Assembly (NCBI RefSeq): GCF_000236585.1
Contig: NC_017278.1
Span: 2,170,001 to 2,234,000 of the forward strand
Source: Thermus sp. CCB_US3_UF1
Lineage (GTDB): Bacteria; Deinococcota; Deinococci; Deinococcales; Thermaceae
Direction: 5' to 3'
DNA length: 64,000 nucleotides
This document shows, one piece after another, positions 45,401-53,336 of this stretch. The translations under genes were made by a program, and so were the position numbers. Below the pieces are notes generated by a model. That model made no database searches and was not told the DNA's origin. It worked only from the letters and a program-made list of their open reading frames with translations. Position 1 is the stretch's first letter. Each line of letters starts with the position of its first letter.

Positions 45401-45793
45401 CTGCGGGCGGATGGGGTAGAGGCTCCCGTGTACACCCTGCGGGACTCCGAGGGCGTCCTTCACTTCCAGGCCCGCCTCCCCTTGGGGAGCTACGCCCGGG
45501 CGGGGCTGTACCTAGGGGAAAGCCCCCTTGGGGAAATCACCCTCCCCCTCCTCCCCCAGGCCGAACCCCGGGTGGAGGCCAGGGAGGAAGGCGGGGTCCT
45601 TTGGCTCCGCGTGGGGGGCTACCCCTACTTCTCCCTTTTCCACCTGGCGGAGGACGGGACGCGCACGGGCCTCGCCCTTTGGCACCCTGCGGGGGAAAGG
45701 CGCTTCGCCCTGGAGGGCCTCCCACCTGGGGGGCAGTTTGAGGTCCAGCTCACGGATGGGCTAAGGGTCCTGGTCCTCCGCCTGCCCCGCTAG
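42416..45793 (+). CDS. Modular lipoprotein metalloprotease (HExxHxxGxxH) with PKD and Ig-like repeats
   Basis: 1125 residues. Lipoprotein signal with Cys19 (LVFSAC); a PKD domain (about 25-115, GDYTHTYATPGEYTARLRV); four or five Ig-like modules of ~95 residues starting FTLTLSPTGLTVQQG and closing APGTYPLKV or TPGTYNLKV; a CARDB-like module (about 640-765, VDESDEGDNLLALTANVG); then a zinc protease domain with HELGHNFGRDH (His879, Glu880, His883, His889), the metzincin-type motif, and LMSYCGPQWISDYTY as Met-turn. A C-terminal beta region follows. Probably a surface-attached protease. DNA of two Ig pairs is almost identical (separate entries). Confidence 0.9.
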   Translation: MGRTPLLLALGLALVFSACNQIFPNQPPRIVSFEAIPQMGEAPLATHFAWNVQDPEGDALTCTLETGDGTRVTGCSGDYTHTYATPGEYTARLRVTDGKGASAQRETRVQARPKRGFTLTLSPTGLTVQQGSSGTTTLTVTPSGGFAGTLSLSLVGAPSGVTLSPTSLNVPGSPVTQTLTLQVASGVTPGTYNLKVRGTGGSISREADLTLTVTPPPGFTLSLNPTSLTVQQGQSGTTALTLTPQGGFTGSVALSLERQDGTPAPQGLALSPSFLSVSGANPITQVLTLNVGQSVAPSTYPLRVKASSGSLTQTASLTLTVTQGQTGSFSLSLEGTSLSVAQGGTVYVRLVASGSYSGQVSLSLVDASKNTFTGAMLSPTSTPVPSAPMLAITASPNLAPGTYNLFLRGTGGSLVQDVPFALTVTQAAPPPSPDFSLSLSPTGLTVQQGSSGTTTLTVTPSGGFAGTLSLSLVGAPSGVTLSPTSLNVPGSPVTQTLTLQVASGVTPGTYNLKVRGTGGSISREADLTLTVTPPPGFTLSLNPTSLTVQQGQSGTTALTLTPQGGFTGAVALSLVGAPQGVTLSPTSVPVTGTGPVTQTLTLSVGGGVAPGTYPLKVQATGGGVSKEADLSLAVSGTALANLRLAKAEWGQTVLKEGLRLVAGKPALLRVHLLASPSPISLSTPLAGAVYLNGSFQGNLSFSCPNPIPTATDPGNLASTCTATLPAGWVAPGLRVELRADPQNQVDESDEGDNLLALTANVGPGTVLHLTVVPVVHGGGQGAVPAFRDTLWRIWPLREVSSSTRAPYTFSGTLTGNDSSGWSRLLDELRLLRQADGSGRYYYGFVRVSYTSGIAGIGYIGFPVAVGWDYPSSAPSVMAHELGHNFGRDHAPCGTSGDPGYPYPGGRIGTWGYDLGSGTLRDPSAHYDLMSYCGPQWISDYTYEAAQRFLENNPPRPQALPEEGLLFSGRIQGGKAVFNPPLRLQAAPEGEASPYRLRADGVEAPVYTLRDSEGVLHFQARLPLGSYARAGLYLGESPLGEITLPLLPQAEPRVEAREEGGVLWLRVGGYPYFSLFHLAEDGTRTGLALWHPAGERRFALEGLPPGGQFEVQLTDGLRVLVLRLPR
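42778..43164 (+). repeat. Internal 387-bp direct repeat, copy 1
   Basis: Nearly identical to 43732-44118 (offset 954 bp) with only a few single-base differences seen. It covers one whole Ig-like module and the first part of the next. Both flanks diverge. Confidence 0.85.
43732..44118 (+). repeat. Internal 387-bp direct repeat, copy 2
   Basis: Second copy of 42778-43164 within the same metalloprotease gene. Silent sites are conserved too, pointing to recent duplication or gene conversion. Confidence 0.85.
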
Positions 45794-45979
45794 GAAGCGC
45801 CCCTCCTGGTAGCGCACCTTGCCCTGCCGGCGAAGGCGCGCCAAAAGGGCGAATAGGGTGGCTTTCCTTAGGCCGGGGTAGAGGGGCTTTAGGGAAAGGT
45901 GAAGCTCCTCGAGGGAGCAAGGCTTCCGCAAAAGGGCAAGAAGTTGGGCCTCTAGACGCCTTTCCCGCACAAGGCCCAT
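45761..45979 (-). CDS. Small winged-helix-like protein
   Basis: 72 residues: RRLEAQLLALLRKPCSLEEL, HLSLKPLYPGLRKATLFALLARLRRQGKV and RYQEGRFLAG give helix, turn, recognition helix and a wing-like hairpin, as in a stand-alone winged-helix DNA-binding protein. The C-terminal 33 bp overlap the convergent metalloprotease gene. The start is assigned to the ATG at 45979, close to the divergent tRNA promoter; upstream signals are weak. Family not recognised. Confidence 0.55.
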   Translation of the reverse strand: MGLVRERRLEAQLLALLRKPCSLEELHLSLKPLYPGLRKATLFALLARLRRQGKVRYQEGRFLAGQAEDQDP

Positions 45980-45981
45980 TA

Positions 45982-46011
45982 TTGACAAGGAGGGCTTCCC
46001 CGTGCTACCTT
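45982..46011 (+). promoter_or_regulatory. Promoter of tRNA-Arg
   Basis: TTGACA (45982-45987) and TACCTT (46006-46011), 18-base spacer, 13 bp before the mature tRNA 5' end. Confidence 0.75.
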
Positions 46012-46023
46012 GAGGGTCGGCTT

Positions 46024-46100
46024 GGGCCCGTAGCTCAGTTGGATAGAGCGGCTGACTACGGATCAGCAGGTCAGGGGTTCGAATCCTCTCGGGCCCGCCA
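46024..46100 (+). tRNA. tRNA-Arg (anticodon ACG), CCA encoded
   Basis: 77 bases. Acceptor stem GGGCCCG/CGGGCCC is fully paired, D arm contains GCTCAGTTGGATAGAGC, anticodon stem GCTGA/TCAGC encloses CTACGGA with anticodon ACG (wobble A expected to become inosine, reading CGU/CGC/CGA), and the T arm has GGGGTTCGAATCCTC. The discriminator is G and CCA is encoded. The flanking promoter and terminator make it a single-gene unit. Confidence 0.97.
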
Positions 46101-46104
46101 AAGG

Positions 46105-46134
46105 CCCCGGTGCAAACCGGGGTACGTTGTTTTT
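46105..46134 (+). terminator. Rho-independent terminator of tRNA-Arg
   Basis: CCCCGGT paired with ACCGGGG around a GCAA tetraloop, followed by TACGTTGTTTTT, 4 bp after the tRNA. Confidence 0.82.
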
Positions 46135-46146
46135 GGGGCAAGCCCC

Positions 46147-46152
46147 TAGAAT
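46147..46152 (+). promoter_or_regulatory. -10 box of leaderless pduO-type gene
   Basis: TAGAAT, 7 bases before the ATG at 46160. Confidence 0.65.
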
Positions 46153-46159
46153 GGGGGGC

Positions 46160-46723
46160 ATGAAGATCTACACCAAAACCGGGGACGCTGGGGAGACGGG
46201 GCTGTACGGGGCCGAGCGGGTGGTGAAGGCCCACCCCCGGGTGGAGGCCTACGGCACCGTGGATGAGGCCAACAGCGCCCTGGGCCTGGCCCGGAGCCTC
46301 CTGCCCAAGGAACACCTGGACCTTCAAGACCTCCTGGAGCGCATCCAGAACGCCCTTTTTGACCTGGGGGCCGACCTGGCCACCCGCATGGGAAGCCCCT
46401 ACGAAAAGAACATCGCCCGCATGGAGGCCGAGGACGTGGAAGGGCTGGAGCGGGCCATTGACCGCTACATGGAGGAAAGCCCGCCCTTCCGTGGCTTCAT
46501 CCTCCCCGGGGGGCACCCCGCGGCGGCGGCTTTACACCTGGCCCGCACCGTGGTGCGCCGGGCCGAGCGCAAGGTGGTGGCCCTAAGCCGGGAGGAGCCG
46601 GTGAACCCCGAGGCCATCCGCTACCTGAACCGGCTTTCCGACCTCCTCTTCGTCCTGGCCCGGGTGGTGAACGCCCGGGAAGGCGTGCGGGAGGAGGAGT
46701 GGCTGGTGAAGAAGCGGCGCTAG
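46160..46723 (+). CDS. Cob(I)alamin adenosyltransferase, PduO type
   Basis: 187 residues. It transfers adenosyl from ATP to cob(I)alamin to give coenzyme B12. MKIYTKTGDAGETGLYGAERV is the signature N-terminal ATP loop, followed by VEAYGTVDEANSALGLARS, FILPGGHPAAAALHLARTVVRRAER and YLNRLSDLLFVLAR, together the trimeric five-helix bundle. ATG chosen after the TAGAAT box. It stands alone, not in a cobalamin operon. Confidence 0.95.
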   Translation: MKIYTKTGDAGETGLYGAERVVKAHPRVEAYGTVDEANSALGLARSLLPKEHLDLQDLLERIQNALFDLGADLATRMGSPYEKNIARMEAEDVEGLERAIDRYMEESPPFRGFILPGGHPAAAALHLARTVVRRAERKVVALSREEPVNPEAIRYLNRLSDLLFVLARVVNAREGVREEEWLVKKRR

Positions 46724-47004
46724 GGCCAGGGCTTGCCGTACACCCGCACCTCGGCCCCGGGGAAAGCGCTTTCCAGAAGTTCTTTTAAAAAGTGGGCGGC
46801 GGAGGGGAGAAGCCCCCCGCAAGGGCCTTCCATGTAGAGGAAAAGGTAGCGGGGCCGCCTGGGGGACTGGGAAAACCCCAGGCACCCTTGGTACTCGGGA
46901 AAGTATTCGTAGAAGAGCTCCAGGAGGTCCTGCACCAGATCCCTGGCCTCGGGCAGGGCCTCGAGGGAGCTCTGGGGCTTGACCCAGAAGGTCATGGCCT
47001 TCAT
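46720..47004 (-). CDS. Hypothetical protein, 94 aa
   Basis: MKAMTFWVKPQSSLEALPEA, then LVQDLLELFYEYFPEYQGCLGF, then RPRYLFLYMEGPCGGLLPSA and AEVRVYGKPWP: a small alpha/beta protein with repeated strand phrases (TFWVK, YLFLYM, VRVYG). No family recognised. A CATAAT box lies 8 bases before the ATG. It overlaps the convergent pduO-type gene by 4 bp and is divergent from the ABC exporter. Confidence 0.65.
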   Translation of the reverse strand: MKAMTFWVKPQSSLEALPEARDLVQDLLELFYEYFPEYQGCLGFSQSPRRPRYLFLYMEGPCGGLLPSAAHFLKELLESAFPGAEVRVYGKPWP

Positions 47005-47012
47005 GCAACCCC

Positions 47013-47018
47013 ATTATG
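47013..47018 (-). promoter_or_regulatory. Possible -10 box for the 94-aa gene
   Basis: CATAAT on the minus strand, 8 bases before the ATG. Confidence 0.45.
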
Positions 47019-47022
47019 GACC

Positions 47023-47058
47023 TTGCGTCAGCCGAGCGGTGTGATATCATTCAGATAT
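47023..47058 (+). promoter_or_regulatory. ABC exporter promoter with overlapping palindrome
   Basis: TTGCGT (47023-47028) and TATCAT (47045-47050), 16-base spacer, 8 bases before the ATG. A palindrome ATATC-n5-GATAT (47044-47058) covers the -10 and the initiation site, the position expected for a repressor operator. Confidence 0.6.
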
Positions 47059-47778
47059 ATGATTGAAGTCAGGGGGTTGGGCAAAGCCTACGGGCGCCAG
47101 ATGGCCCTGCGGGACCTCTCCTTCCAGGTGGCCCCCGGGGAGGTTTACGCCCTCTTGGGGCCCAACGGGGCCGGGAAGACCACCACCTTAAGGATCCTGG
47201 CCACCTTGGTGCGCCCTTCCAAGGGGGAGGCCCGGGTGGCGGGGTTTGACGTAACCCGGGAAGCCTTGGAGGTGCGCAGGCGCCTGGGCCTGGTCAACGG
47301 GGGGATGCGGGTCTACGACCGCCTCACGGGGCGGGAGGTCCTCTCCTTCTTCGCCGGGTTCTACGGCCTGGAGGGGCGGGCCTTTCGGGAGGCCCTGGAC
47401 TGGGTGGTGGGGCTTTTGCGCATGGAGGAAACCCTGGAGCGGCGGGTGATGGAGATGTCCACAGGGATGCGGCAGAAAGTGGTTATCGCCCGGGCCATCC
47501 TCCACCGTCCCCCCGTGCTCCTCCTGGACGAGGCCACGGCCGGCCTGGATGTCTTCGCCCGGCGGGCCCTTTTGGACTTCGTCAAGGCCTACCGGGACCT
47601 GGGCCATACCATCGTCTACTCCACCCATGTCATGAGCGAAGCGGAGGAGGTGGCGGACCGGGTGGGCTTCCTGCACGGGGGAAGGCTGGTCTACGAGGGC
47701 ACCAAGGCCGAGGCCCTGGCCCTGGGTGGGGGAAGCCTGGAGCGGGCGTTTGTGCAGGTGGTGCGGGAGGCGGCGTGA
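47059..47778 (+). CDS. ABC transporter ATP-binding protein, NatA-like
   Basis: 239 residues. Walker [11 protein letters not shown]-loop region [17 protein letters not shown], signature [15 protein letters not shown] (a STGMRQ variant of LSGGQ, common in NatA), Walker [13 protein letters not shown] and switch [15 protein letters not shown]. Partner of the permease that overlaps by 4 bp. NatAB-type pairs export Na+ or drugs; substrate here is unknown. The start at 47059 is supported by the promoter; upstream extension is rejected. Confidence 0.93.
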   Translation: MIEVRGLGKAYGRQMALRDLSFQVAPGEVYALLGPNGAGKTTTLRILATLVRPSKGEARVAGFDVTREALEVRRRLGLVNGGMRVYDRLTGREVLSFFAGFYGLEGRAFREALDWVVGLLRMEETLERRVMEMSTGMRQKVVIARAILHRPPVLLLDEATAGLDVFARRALLDFVKAYRDLGHTIVYSTHVMSEAEEVADRVGFLHGGRLVYEGTKAEALALGGGSLERAFVQVVREAA

Positions 47779-48953
47779 AAAGGGTATACCGCGTCTTCTG
47801 GAAGGAGATGGTCCAGGTCTTCCGCGACCGCAAGCTGGTCCTCTCCACCCTGGTGCTGCCGGTCCTGCTCATGCCGGTCTTCATGTTCGGACCCAGCCTC
47901 CTCCTGGACCGGCTCTTGCGGGAAACCGAGCAAAAGCGCCAGGAGGTGGCGGTGGCGGGGCTACCAGAGGAGGCGCTGCAGGCCTTGGCCAAGGCCAACC
48001 TCTCCCCTGTACCCGTCCCCGACCCGGAGGCCGCGGTGCGGGAAGGAAACTACCCCGTGGGCCTCCGCTACCAGGGGGGGACCTACCGGGTCTTCGCCCG
48101 CTTGGGCTCGGGGCTCACGGAAGGCCAGGTGGCGGCGGGAAAGGTGCAAGCCGCCCTGCAGGCCCTCAAAGAGGCCAAGGTGGCGGAGGCCCTGGCCCGG
48201 AAAGGGGTACCGGTGGAGGCGCTCACCCCCTTCCAGGTGGAGGTGGTGGACGCCTCCCCCGAGCGGGAGAAGGCAGGGGGGCTCCTCGGCTTCCTCCTCC
48301 CCTTCTTTCTGGTGGTCTTCATCCTCTCCGGGGGCCAGGTGGTGGCCGTGGACGCCACCGCCGGGGAGAAGGAGAAGGGGACCCTCGAGGCCCTGCTCAT
48401 GACCCCAGTGCCCCTTTGGCAGCTGGCCTTGGGCAAAACCCTGGCCACGGTGGCCATGGCCCTCCTCTCTGGGGTAGCGGGGCTTCTGGGCCTGGCCCTG
48501 GGCGGGGCCCTGGCCACCCGGCTGGGGGGTGGCCTCCTCCTGGAAACCGGGCAGGTGATGGCCCTGGGCGGGCGGGTGGTCCTGGATGGGGGCAGTTTTC
48601 TGGCCCTCTTCCTCTCGGCCTTCCTGCTGGCCCTCTTCATGGGGGCGGTGATGGTCAGCCTGGGGCTTTACGCCCGCAGCTTCAAGGAGGCGCAAAGCTA
48701 CATGGCCCCCCTGCAGCTTTTGGCCCTTTTACCCCTGCTTCTCCTCCAGTTCCGGGACTTCTTGGAGCTAGAGGCCTGGCACCACCTCCTGCCCCTCTTC
48801 AACGTGGCCCTCCTCATGGACGCCCTCCTCAAGGGAAGCGCCACCCCTTGGCAGGCGGGGCTCACCTGGGGTTCCACCCTGGTCTACGGGGCCTTGGCCC
48901 TCCTCTTCGCCGTACGGGTCTTCGCCCGGGAAGAGGTGGTGTTCCGCAACTGA
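47775..48953 (+). CDS. ABC-2 permease, NatB-like
   Basis: 392 residues with a GTG start overlapping the ATPase stop. [30 protein letters not shown] is the classical first helix of ABC-2 exporters, then a ~180-residue extracytoplasmic domain, then five or six helices with [20 protein letters not shown], the conserved ABC-2 coupling phrase. It builds a NatAB-type inner-membrane exporter with the preceding gene. Confidence 0.92.
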   Translation: MKRVYRVFWKEMVQVFRDRKLVLSTLVLPVLLMPVFMFGPSLLLDRLLRETEQKRQEVAVAGLPEEALQALAKANLSPVPVPDPEAAVREGNYPVGLRYQGGTYRVFARLGSGLTEGQVAAGKVQAALQALKEAKVAEALARKGVPVEALTPFQVEVVDASPEREKAGGLLGFLLPFFLVVFILSGGQVVAVDATAGEKEKGTLEALLMTPVPLWQLALGKTLATVAMALLSGVAGLLGLALGGALATRLGGGLLLETGQVMALGGRVVLDGGSFLALFLSAFLLALFMGAVMVSLGLYARSFKEAQSYMAPLQLLALLPLLLLQFRDFLELEAWHHLLPLFNVALLMDALLKGSATPWQAGLTWGSTLVYGALALLFAVRVFAREEVVFRN

Positions 48954-48964
48954 AAGGAGGAAGG

Positions 48965-49837
48965 ATGCGCGAGGTGAAGGAGTTTCCGGCGTGGCGTATA
49001 AGCGGCTTCTTGGGTGTTCTGGGCCTGCTTCTGGCCCTCCTCTGGCTGGGCTGGGCGGGGTACCGCTGGCTGGAGGCCAGGGAGGCGGTCTACCTCTGGC
49101 ACCTCCTGGCCGCCCTTCTGGCCACGGGGCTTTGGGCGGCGGGGCTTTTCACCGTCCAGCCCAACGAGGCCGTGGTCCTCACCTTCCTGGGGCGGTACGT
49201 GGGGAGCGTGCGGATGGAGGGGTTCCAGTATACCAACCCCCTGGCCCTGCGGAAGCGGGTTTCCCTAAGGGTCCACAACTTCTCCTCGGAAAAGCTCAAG
49301 GTGAACGACGCCCAGGGAAACCCCATTGAGATCGGCGCGGTGGTGGCCTGGCGGGTGGTGGACGCGGCCAAGGCCCTCTTCCAGGTGGAGAACTACCCCG
49401 CCTTCGTGGCGGTACAGGCGGAGGCCGCCATCCGGGCCCTGGCCAGCCGCTACCCCTACGATACGGCCACCGCCGAGGGAAAGTCCCTGCGGGCCAACCC
49501 CGAGGCCATCGCCGAGGAGCTGAAGGCCGAGGTGCAGGAAAGGCTGAGGGTGGCGGGGGTGGAGGTGCTGGAGGCCCGGCTCACCCACCTGGCCTACGCC
49601 CCCGAGGTGGCCCAGGCCATGCTCCGCCGCCAGCAGGCCCTGGCGGTGGTGGCGGCCCGGAGGCTGATCGTGGAGGCGGCGGTGGGCATGGTGCGGGAGG
49701 CCCTGGCGGGCCTCGAGGCCGAGGGCGTGGTCCTGGACGAGGAGCGGCGGGCGGCCATGGTCAACAACCTCATGGTGGCCCTGATCGCCGAGGCCCAGGC
49801 CCAGCCGGTGGTGAACGTGGGTACCCTCTACACCTGA
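48965..49837 (+). CDS. SPFH/band-7 domain membrane protein
   Basis: 290 residues. Two N-terminal membrane helices (about 12-65) then an SPFH domain beginning [23 protein letters not shown] and [18 protein letters not shown], with [21 protein letters not shown] and the terminal helical region ending [15 protein letters not shown] proteins form oligomeric membrane microdomain scaffolds. Strong AAAGGAGG ribosome site, so translation is not leaderless. First gene of a four-gene block of membrane proteins. Confidence 0.92.
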   Translation: MREVKEFPAWRISGFLGVLGLLLALLWLGWAGYRWLEAREAVYLWHLLAALLATGLWAAGLFTVQPNEAVVLTFLGRYVGSVRMEGFQYTNPLALRKRVSLRVHNFSSEKLKVNDAQGNPIEIGAVVAWRVVDAAKALFQVENYPAFVAVQAEAAIRALASRYPYDTATAEGKSLRANPEAIAEELKAEVQERLRVAGVEVLEARLTHLAYAPEVAQAMLRRQQALAVVAARRLIVEAAVGMVREALAGLEAEGVVLDEERRAAMVNNLMVALIAEAQAQPVVNVGTLYT

Positions 49838-49847
49838 AGGCGGCAGG

Positions 49848-50030
49848 GTGGGCGAGAAGAAGCGGTTTCTGCTGCGGCTGGACCCCAGGCTCTACCGGGT
49901 GCTGGAACGGTGGGCCCAGGACGAGCTCCGGAGCGTGAACGCCCAGATCGAGTACCTTTTGAAGGAGGCGGCCAGGAAGGCGGGGAGGTGGAAGGATGCG
50001 GATACCCCCGAGGAGGGACGGAAACCCTAG
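49848..50030 (+). CDS. Small ribbon-helix-helix (Arc-like) protein
   Basis: 60 residues with a GTG start. [40 protein letters not shown] is the strand-helix-helix layout of Arc/MetJ-type DNA-binding proteins; [10 protein letters not shown] is very close to the Arc consensus. Such small genes often accompany SPFH genes. It overlaps the next start by 35 bp. It could regulate this operon, but no operator is obvious. Confidence 0.8.
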   Translation: MGEKKRFLLRLDPRLYRVLERWAQDELRSVNAQIEYLLKEAARKAGRWKDADTPEEGRKP

Positions 50031-50505
50031 GCGCTACTTCCTGGGGCTTTTCCTCTTGGCCCTTCTGGTCACGGGGGGAAGCCTGGCCCTCCTCCTGCCA
50101 GGAAGGGGGGAGTACCTCCTGCCCCTTTTGGGCCTCCTCCTTGCGGACCTTCTTTTCCTCCTGGGCCTTTTCCTGTGGCTCGCCCGGCTTCCCGAGGAGC
50201 TTGGCTACGAGCTCCAGGGCCCCTGGCTCACCGTCCGCTTCCCCTTTGGCCAAAGGCGGGTGCACCGGCAGGAGGTGGTGGAGGTGCGGCCCCTGGCCTA
50301 CGCCCTCCCCGGGTGGACCCGCCGGGGGGAGGCGGCCATGCCCGGCTACCACCGCCGCCGGCTCCGCCTGGAGGGGCTTCCCGTGGAGGCCTTCGTGGGG
50401 ACCAGGCGGGGGGAGGGGGTGCTCCTGGTGCTCAAGGAGGGTAAGGGGCTTCTCCTGAACCCGGTAGACCCCAGGCCCTTCCTGGCCTGGAAGGAGGAAG
50501 GATGA
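49996..50505 (+). CDS. Membrane protein with PH-like C-terminal domain
   Basis: 169 residues. Two N-terminal helices (about 15-62) and a C-terminal beta domain ([59 protein letters not shown]) resembling bacterial PH domains. GGAGGTGGAAGG precedes the ATG, and the start lies inside the Arc-like gene in another frame. Function unknown. Confidence 0.75.
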   Translation: MRIPPRRDGNPRRYFLGLFLLALLVTGGSLALLLPGRGEYLLPLLGLLLADLLFLLGLFLWLARLPEELGYELQGPWLTVRFPFGQRRVHRQEVVEVRPLAYALPGWTRRGEAAMPGYHRRRLRLEGLPVEAFVGTRRGEGVLLVLKEGKGLLLNPVDPRPFLAWKEEG

Positions 50506-51302
50506 AGGCCCTGTACTGGACGTTGGGTCTTTCCTGGGGCAGCTATGGGCTTTTCTACCTGCTTGGGGGCCGGTGGGACCTGGCCCCGGGGAGGGACCCC
50601 CTCCCCTTGGCCTTGGGCTTCCTCTACATGTGGATCCCCGGGCTTGTGGCCCTCCACTTCGCCCGCCGGGAGGGGGTGCGGATCCCCTTGGCCCTAAGGC
50701 CCAACGGCTACTGGCTCCTGGCCTGGCTTTTCCCCGTGGCCCTGACCCTCCTCTCCCTTCCCCTTAGCCTGCCCTTCGGGGCCTGGAGGGGATGGCAAGC
50801 CCTGCTCCCGCCCAATGGGGCCGACGGTTTACCGGAAGGCCTACAGGCCTTCCTTCCCCTCCTGGTCCTGCTCTCCGGCCTGGTAGCCGGGGCCACGGTG
50901 AACCTGGTGGCCGCCCTGGGGGAGGAACTCCTTTGGCGGGGGTACCTCTTTGAGAAGCTCCGGGACCGGGGCTTCTGGCCCGCCAGCCTGGAGATCGGCT
51001 TCTATTGGGGCCTTTGGCACGCGCCCTTGGTCCTGGCGGGGCACAACTACCCCCACACCCCCCTCCTGGGGGTGCCCATGATGATCCTCTTCACCCTCCT
51101 CCTCACCCCCAGCCTCCTCTGGGTGCGGGAGCGAGGGGGCTCGGTGCTGGCGGCGGCCCTCCTTCACGGCACCCTGAACGCCGTGGGGGGGCTTTCCCTC
51201 CTCCTGGTGGAAAGGACCCACGACCTCCTGGTGGGGGTGGTGGGCCTGCCGGGGCTTTTCCTCCTGGCCCTTTTCAACCTCTGGCTTAGGCGACGGGTAT
51301 AG
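50502..51302 (+). CDS. CPBP-family intramembrane metalloprotease
   Basis: 266 residues with eight membrane segments. The Abi/CPBP motifs are EELLWRGYLFEKL (EExxxR), FYWGLWHAPLVLAGH and LLHGTLNAVG, the membrane-embedded metal-binding residues of Rce1-like proteases. Known roles include prenyl-protein processing in eukaryotes and bacteriocin immunity or SPFH-linked functions in bacteria. Its ATG overlaps the preceding stop and follows AAGGAGGAAGG. Confidence 0.9.
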   Translation: MKALYWTLGLSWGSYGLFYLLGGRWDLAPGRDPLPLALGFLYMWIPGLVALHFARREGVRIPLALRPNGYWLLAWLFPVALTLLSLPLSLPFGAWRGWQALLPPNGADGLPEGLQAFLPLLVLLSGLVAGATVNLVAALGEELLWRGYLFEKLRDRGFWPASLEIGFYWGLWHAPLVLAGHNYPHTPLLGVPMMILFTLLLTPSLLWVRERGGSVLAAALLHGTLNAVGGLSLLLVERTHDLLVGVVGLPGLFLLALFNLWLRRRV

Positions 51303-51303
51303 T
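51298..51303 (+). promoter_or_regulatory. -10 box of leaderless rapZ promoter
   Basis: TATAGT, 8 bases before the ATG at 51312; it contains the TAG stop of the CPBP gene. Confidence 0.62.
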
Positions 51304-51311
51304 CAAGAGGG

Positions 51312-52133
51312 ATGCGCTTTCTGGTGCTCACGGGGCTTTCGGGGGCGGGGAAGACCACCGCCAAGGGGTTCTTGGAGGACCTGGGCTACTTCGTGGTGGA
51401 CAACCTCCCCCCAGGCCTTTGGAAACCGCTCCTGGAGGCCCTGGAAGGGAAGGGGGTGGTGCGGGCGGGGGTGGTGTTGGACGCCCGGGCCCTGGCCTTC
51501 TTTGACCGGCTGGAGGAGGCCCTGGAAGCCCTCAGGCCGGTGGTGGTCTACCTCGAGGCCCGCCCCGAGATCCTCCTAAGGCGCTACAACCTCACCCGCC
51601 GCCTCCACCCCTTAGGGGCAGGCAACCTCATGCGGGAGATCGGGGAGGAACGGAAGGCCCTCGGCCCCTTACGGGCCCGGGCCCACCTGGTGCTGGACAC
51701 CTCGGAGCTCTCCCCCAGGGCCCTCAAGGAAGCCCTGGCCCGCTTCCTGGGGGAGGAACAGGGGTTTGTCCTCCGCCTCCTCTCCTTCGGCTTCAAGTGG
51801 GGGCCACCCCAGGAAGCCGACCTGGTCCTGGACGTCCGCCCCCTGCCCAACCCCCACTACGACCCCCTCCTCAAGCCCAAAACGGGGCTGGACCCCGAGG
51901 TGCGGGCCTACGTCTTCCGGGAGGAGCACGAGGCCTACTACCGCGCCCTCCTGGCCGTGGCGGGCCTGGCGGCGGAAGGGGCAAGGCGGGAGGGCCGGGC
52001 CTTTTACACCGTGGCCGTGGGCTGCACCGGGGGGCGGCACCGGAGCGTGGCCGTGGCCGAGAGGCTGGCGGAGGAGCTTTCCGGGCGCTTCGCCGTGGAG
52101 GTGAGCCACCGGGATGTGGCCAAGGAGGCGTAA
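51312..52133 (+). CDS. rapZ: RapZ/YvcJ-type nucleotide-binding protein
   Basis: 273 residues. Walker A GLSGAGKTTA (8-17), then FLEDLGYFVVDNLPPGL, Walker B-like VVVYLEARPEILLRRYN, and the C-terminal domain with SFGFKWGPPQEADLVLDVRPLPNPH, YDPLLKPKTGLD and VAVGCTGGRHRSVAVAERL. In enteric bacteria RapZ is the adapter that delivers GlmZ RNA to RNase E and senses glucosamine-6-phosphate; outside them its role is open. Followed by yvcK, as in many Firmicutes. Confidence 0.94.
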   Translation: MRFLVLTGLSGAGKTTAKGFLEDLGYFVVDNLPPGLWKPLLEALEGKGVVRAGVVLDARALAFFDRLEEALEALRPVVVYLEARPEILLRRYNLTRRLHPLGAGNLMREIGEERKALGPLRARAHLVLDTSELSPRALKEALARFLGEEQGFVLRLLSFGFKWGPPQEADLVLDVRPLPNPHYDPLLKPKTGLDPEVRAYVFREEHEAYYRALLAVAGLAAEGARREGRAFYTVAVGCTGGRHRSVAVAERLAEELSGRFAVEVSHRDVAKEA

Positions 52134-53328
52134 CCCCCCCCACCCCTCCTGGCGCTGGCTCTACCCGGGGATGCGGGTGAAGCGCTACGCCCTCCTGGCC
52201 CTCCTGGGCGTCTTCCTCTTTGGCCTGGGCCTGGCGGAGATCCTCCCGCCCCTGGACCTGGGAAGCCCCTGGGCCTTCCTCCTCCTGGGCGGGCTCCTGG
52301 CCGTCTTGGGGGTGCGGGCCATGAACCGCAGCATGCTCTCCGCCTTCACCCAGCCGGAGGAGGTGCCGGAGAGGGTCTACGTGCGCCGCCGCCTGGAACA
52401 GGGGCCCAGGATCGTGGCCTTTGGCGGGGGCACGGGGCTATCCCGGGTCCTCCGGGGCCTCAAGGAGCACACCGCCCGGGTCACAGCCCTGGTGGCCGTG
52501 ACCGACGACGGGGGCTCCACGGGAAGGCTTAGGCTCTCCTACGGCCTCCCCGCGGTGGGGGATCTGGTGGACTGCCTCGCGGCCCTTTCCGACCACCCCG
52601 CCCTGCCCCGGCTTTTGGACCACCGCTTCGCCCGGGGGGAGCTTGCGGGGCACACCTTCGGCAACCTCTTCCTGGTAACCCTTTACGAGGCCTCGAGGGA
52701 CTTCGCCGAAGCGGTGCGCCAGGCCAACGCCATCCTGAACCTCAGGGGCCAGGCCCTGCCCGCCACCCCGGAGGCCGTCCGCCTCAAGGCCCGCTTCCAG
52801 GACGGGGAGGAGGTGGTGGGGGAGGTGGCCATCCGCCGCCGCGGGGGACGGATCCGGGAGGTCTTCCTGGTCCCCGAGGCCAAGGAGGTGATGCCGGAGG
52901 CGGTGGAGGCCATCCTGCGGGCGGACCTGGTCGTCCTGGGCCCGGGAAGCCTCTACACCAGCGTGATCCCAAGCTTTCTGCCCCAGGGGCTCAAGGAGGC
53001 CCTGGCCCGCACCCAAGCCCGCCTGGTCTACGTGGTGAACCTCATGACCGAGCCCGGGGAGACGGACGGCTACACCGCCTACGACCACTACAAGGCCATC
53101 GCCTACCACCTGGGCCGCAGGCCGGAGGCGGTCCTGGTCCACACCGCCCCCATCCCCGAAGGCGTCCTCCACCGCTACGCCCAGGAGGGGCGCCACCCCG
53201 TGGCCTTCGACCCCAAGCCCTTCGCCGTGGACGGGGTGCGGGTGGTGACGGGGGACTTTCGCGAGGAAGGCCCCTTGGCCCAGCACGACCCCGGCAAGGT
53301 GGTGCAGGCCCTCCTCCAGCTGGTATAA
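52114..53328 (+). CDS. yvcK: YvcK/CofD-like gluconeogenesis factor
   Basis: 404 residues. Two N-terminal membrane helices (about 24-70) precede a CofD-like domain with VAFGGGTGLSRVLRGLKEHT, VAVTDDGGSTGRLR, GHTFGNLFLVTLYE, VLGPGSLYTSVIPSFLPQGL, VNLMTEPGETDGYTAYDH. YvcK proteins bind UDP-sugars and are needed for growth and cell shape on gluconeogenic carbon. The start (52114, overlapping rapZ by 20 bp) is uncertain; ATG at 52171 is the alternative. WhiA, the usual third gene, is absent. Confidence 0.92.
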   Translation: MWPRRRNPPHPSWRWLYPGMRVKRYALLALLGVFLFGLGLAEILPPLDLGSPWAFLLLGGLLAVLGVRAMNRSMLSAFTQPEEVPERVYVRRRLEQGPRIVAFGGGTGLSRVLRGLKEHTARVTALVAVTDDGGSTGRLRLSYGLPAVGDLVDCLAALSDHPALPRLLDHRFARGELAGHTFGNLFLVTLYEASRDFAEAVRQANAILNLRGQALPATPEAVRLKARFQDGEEVVGEVAIRRRGGRIREVFLVPEAKEVMPEAVEAILRADLVVLGPGSLYTSVIPSFLPQGLKEALARTQARLVYVVNLMTEPGETDGYTAYDHYKAIAYHLGRRPEAVLVHTAPIPEGVLHRYAQEGRHPVAFDPKPFAVDGVRVVTGDFREEGPLAQHDPGKVVQALLQLV

Positions 53329-53336
53329 AGGGGGCC

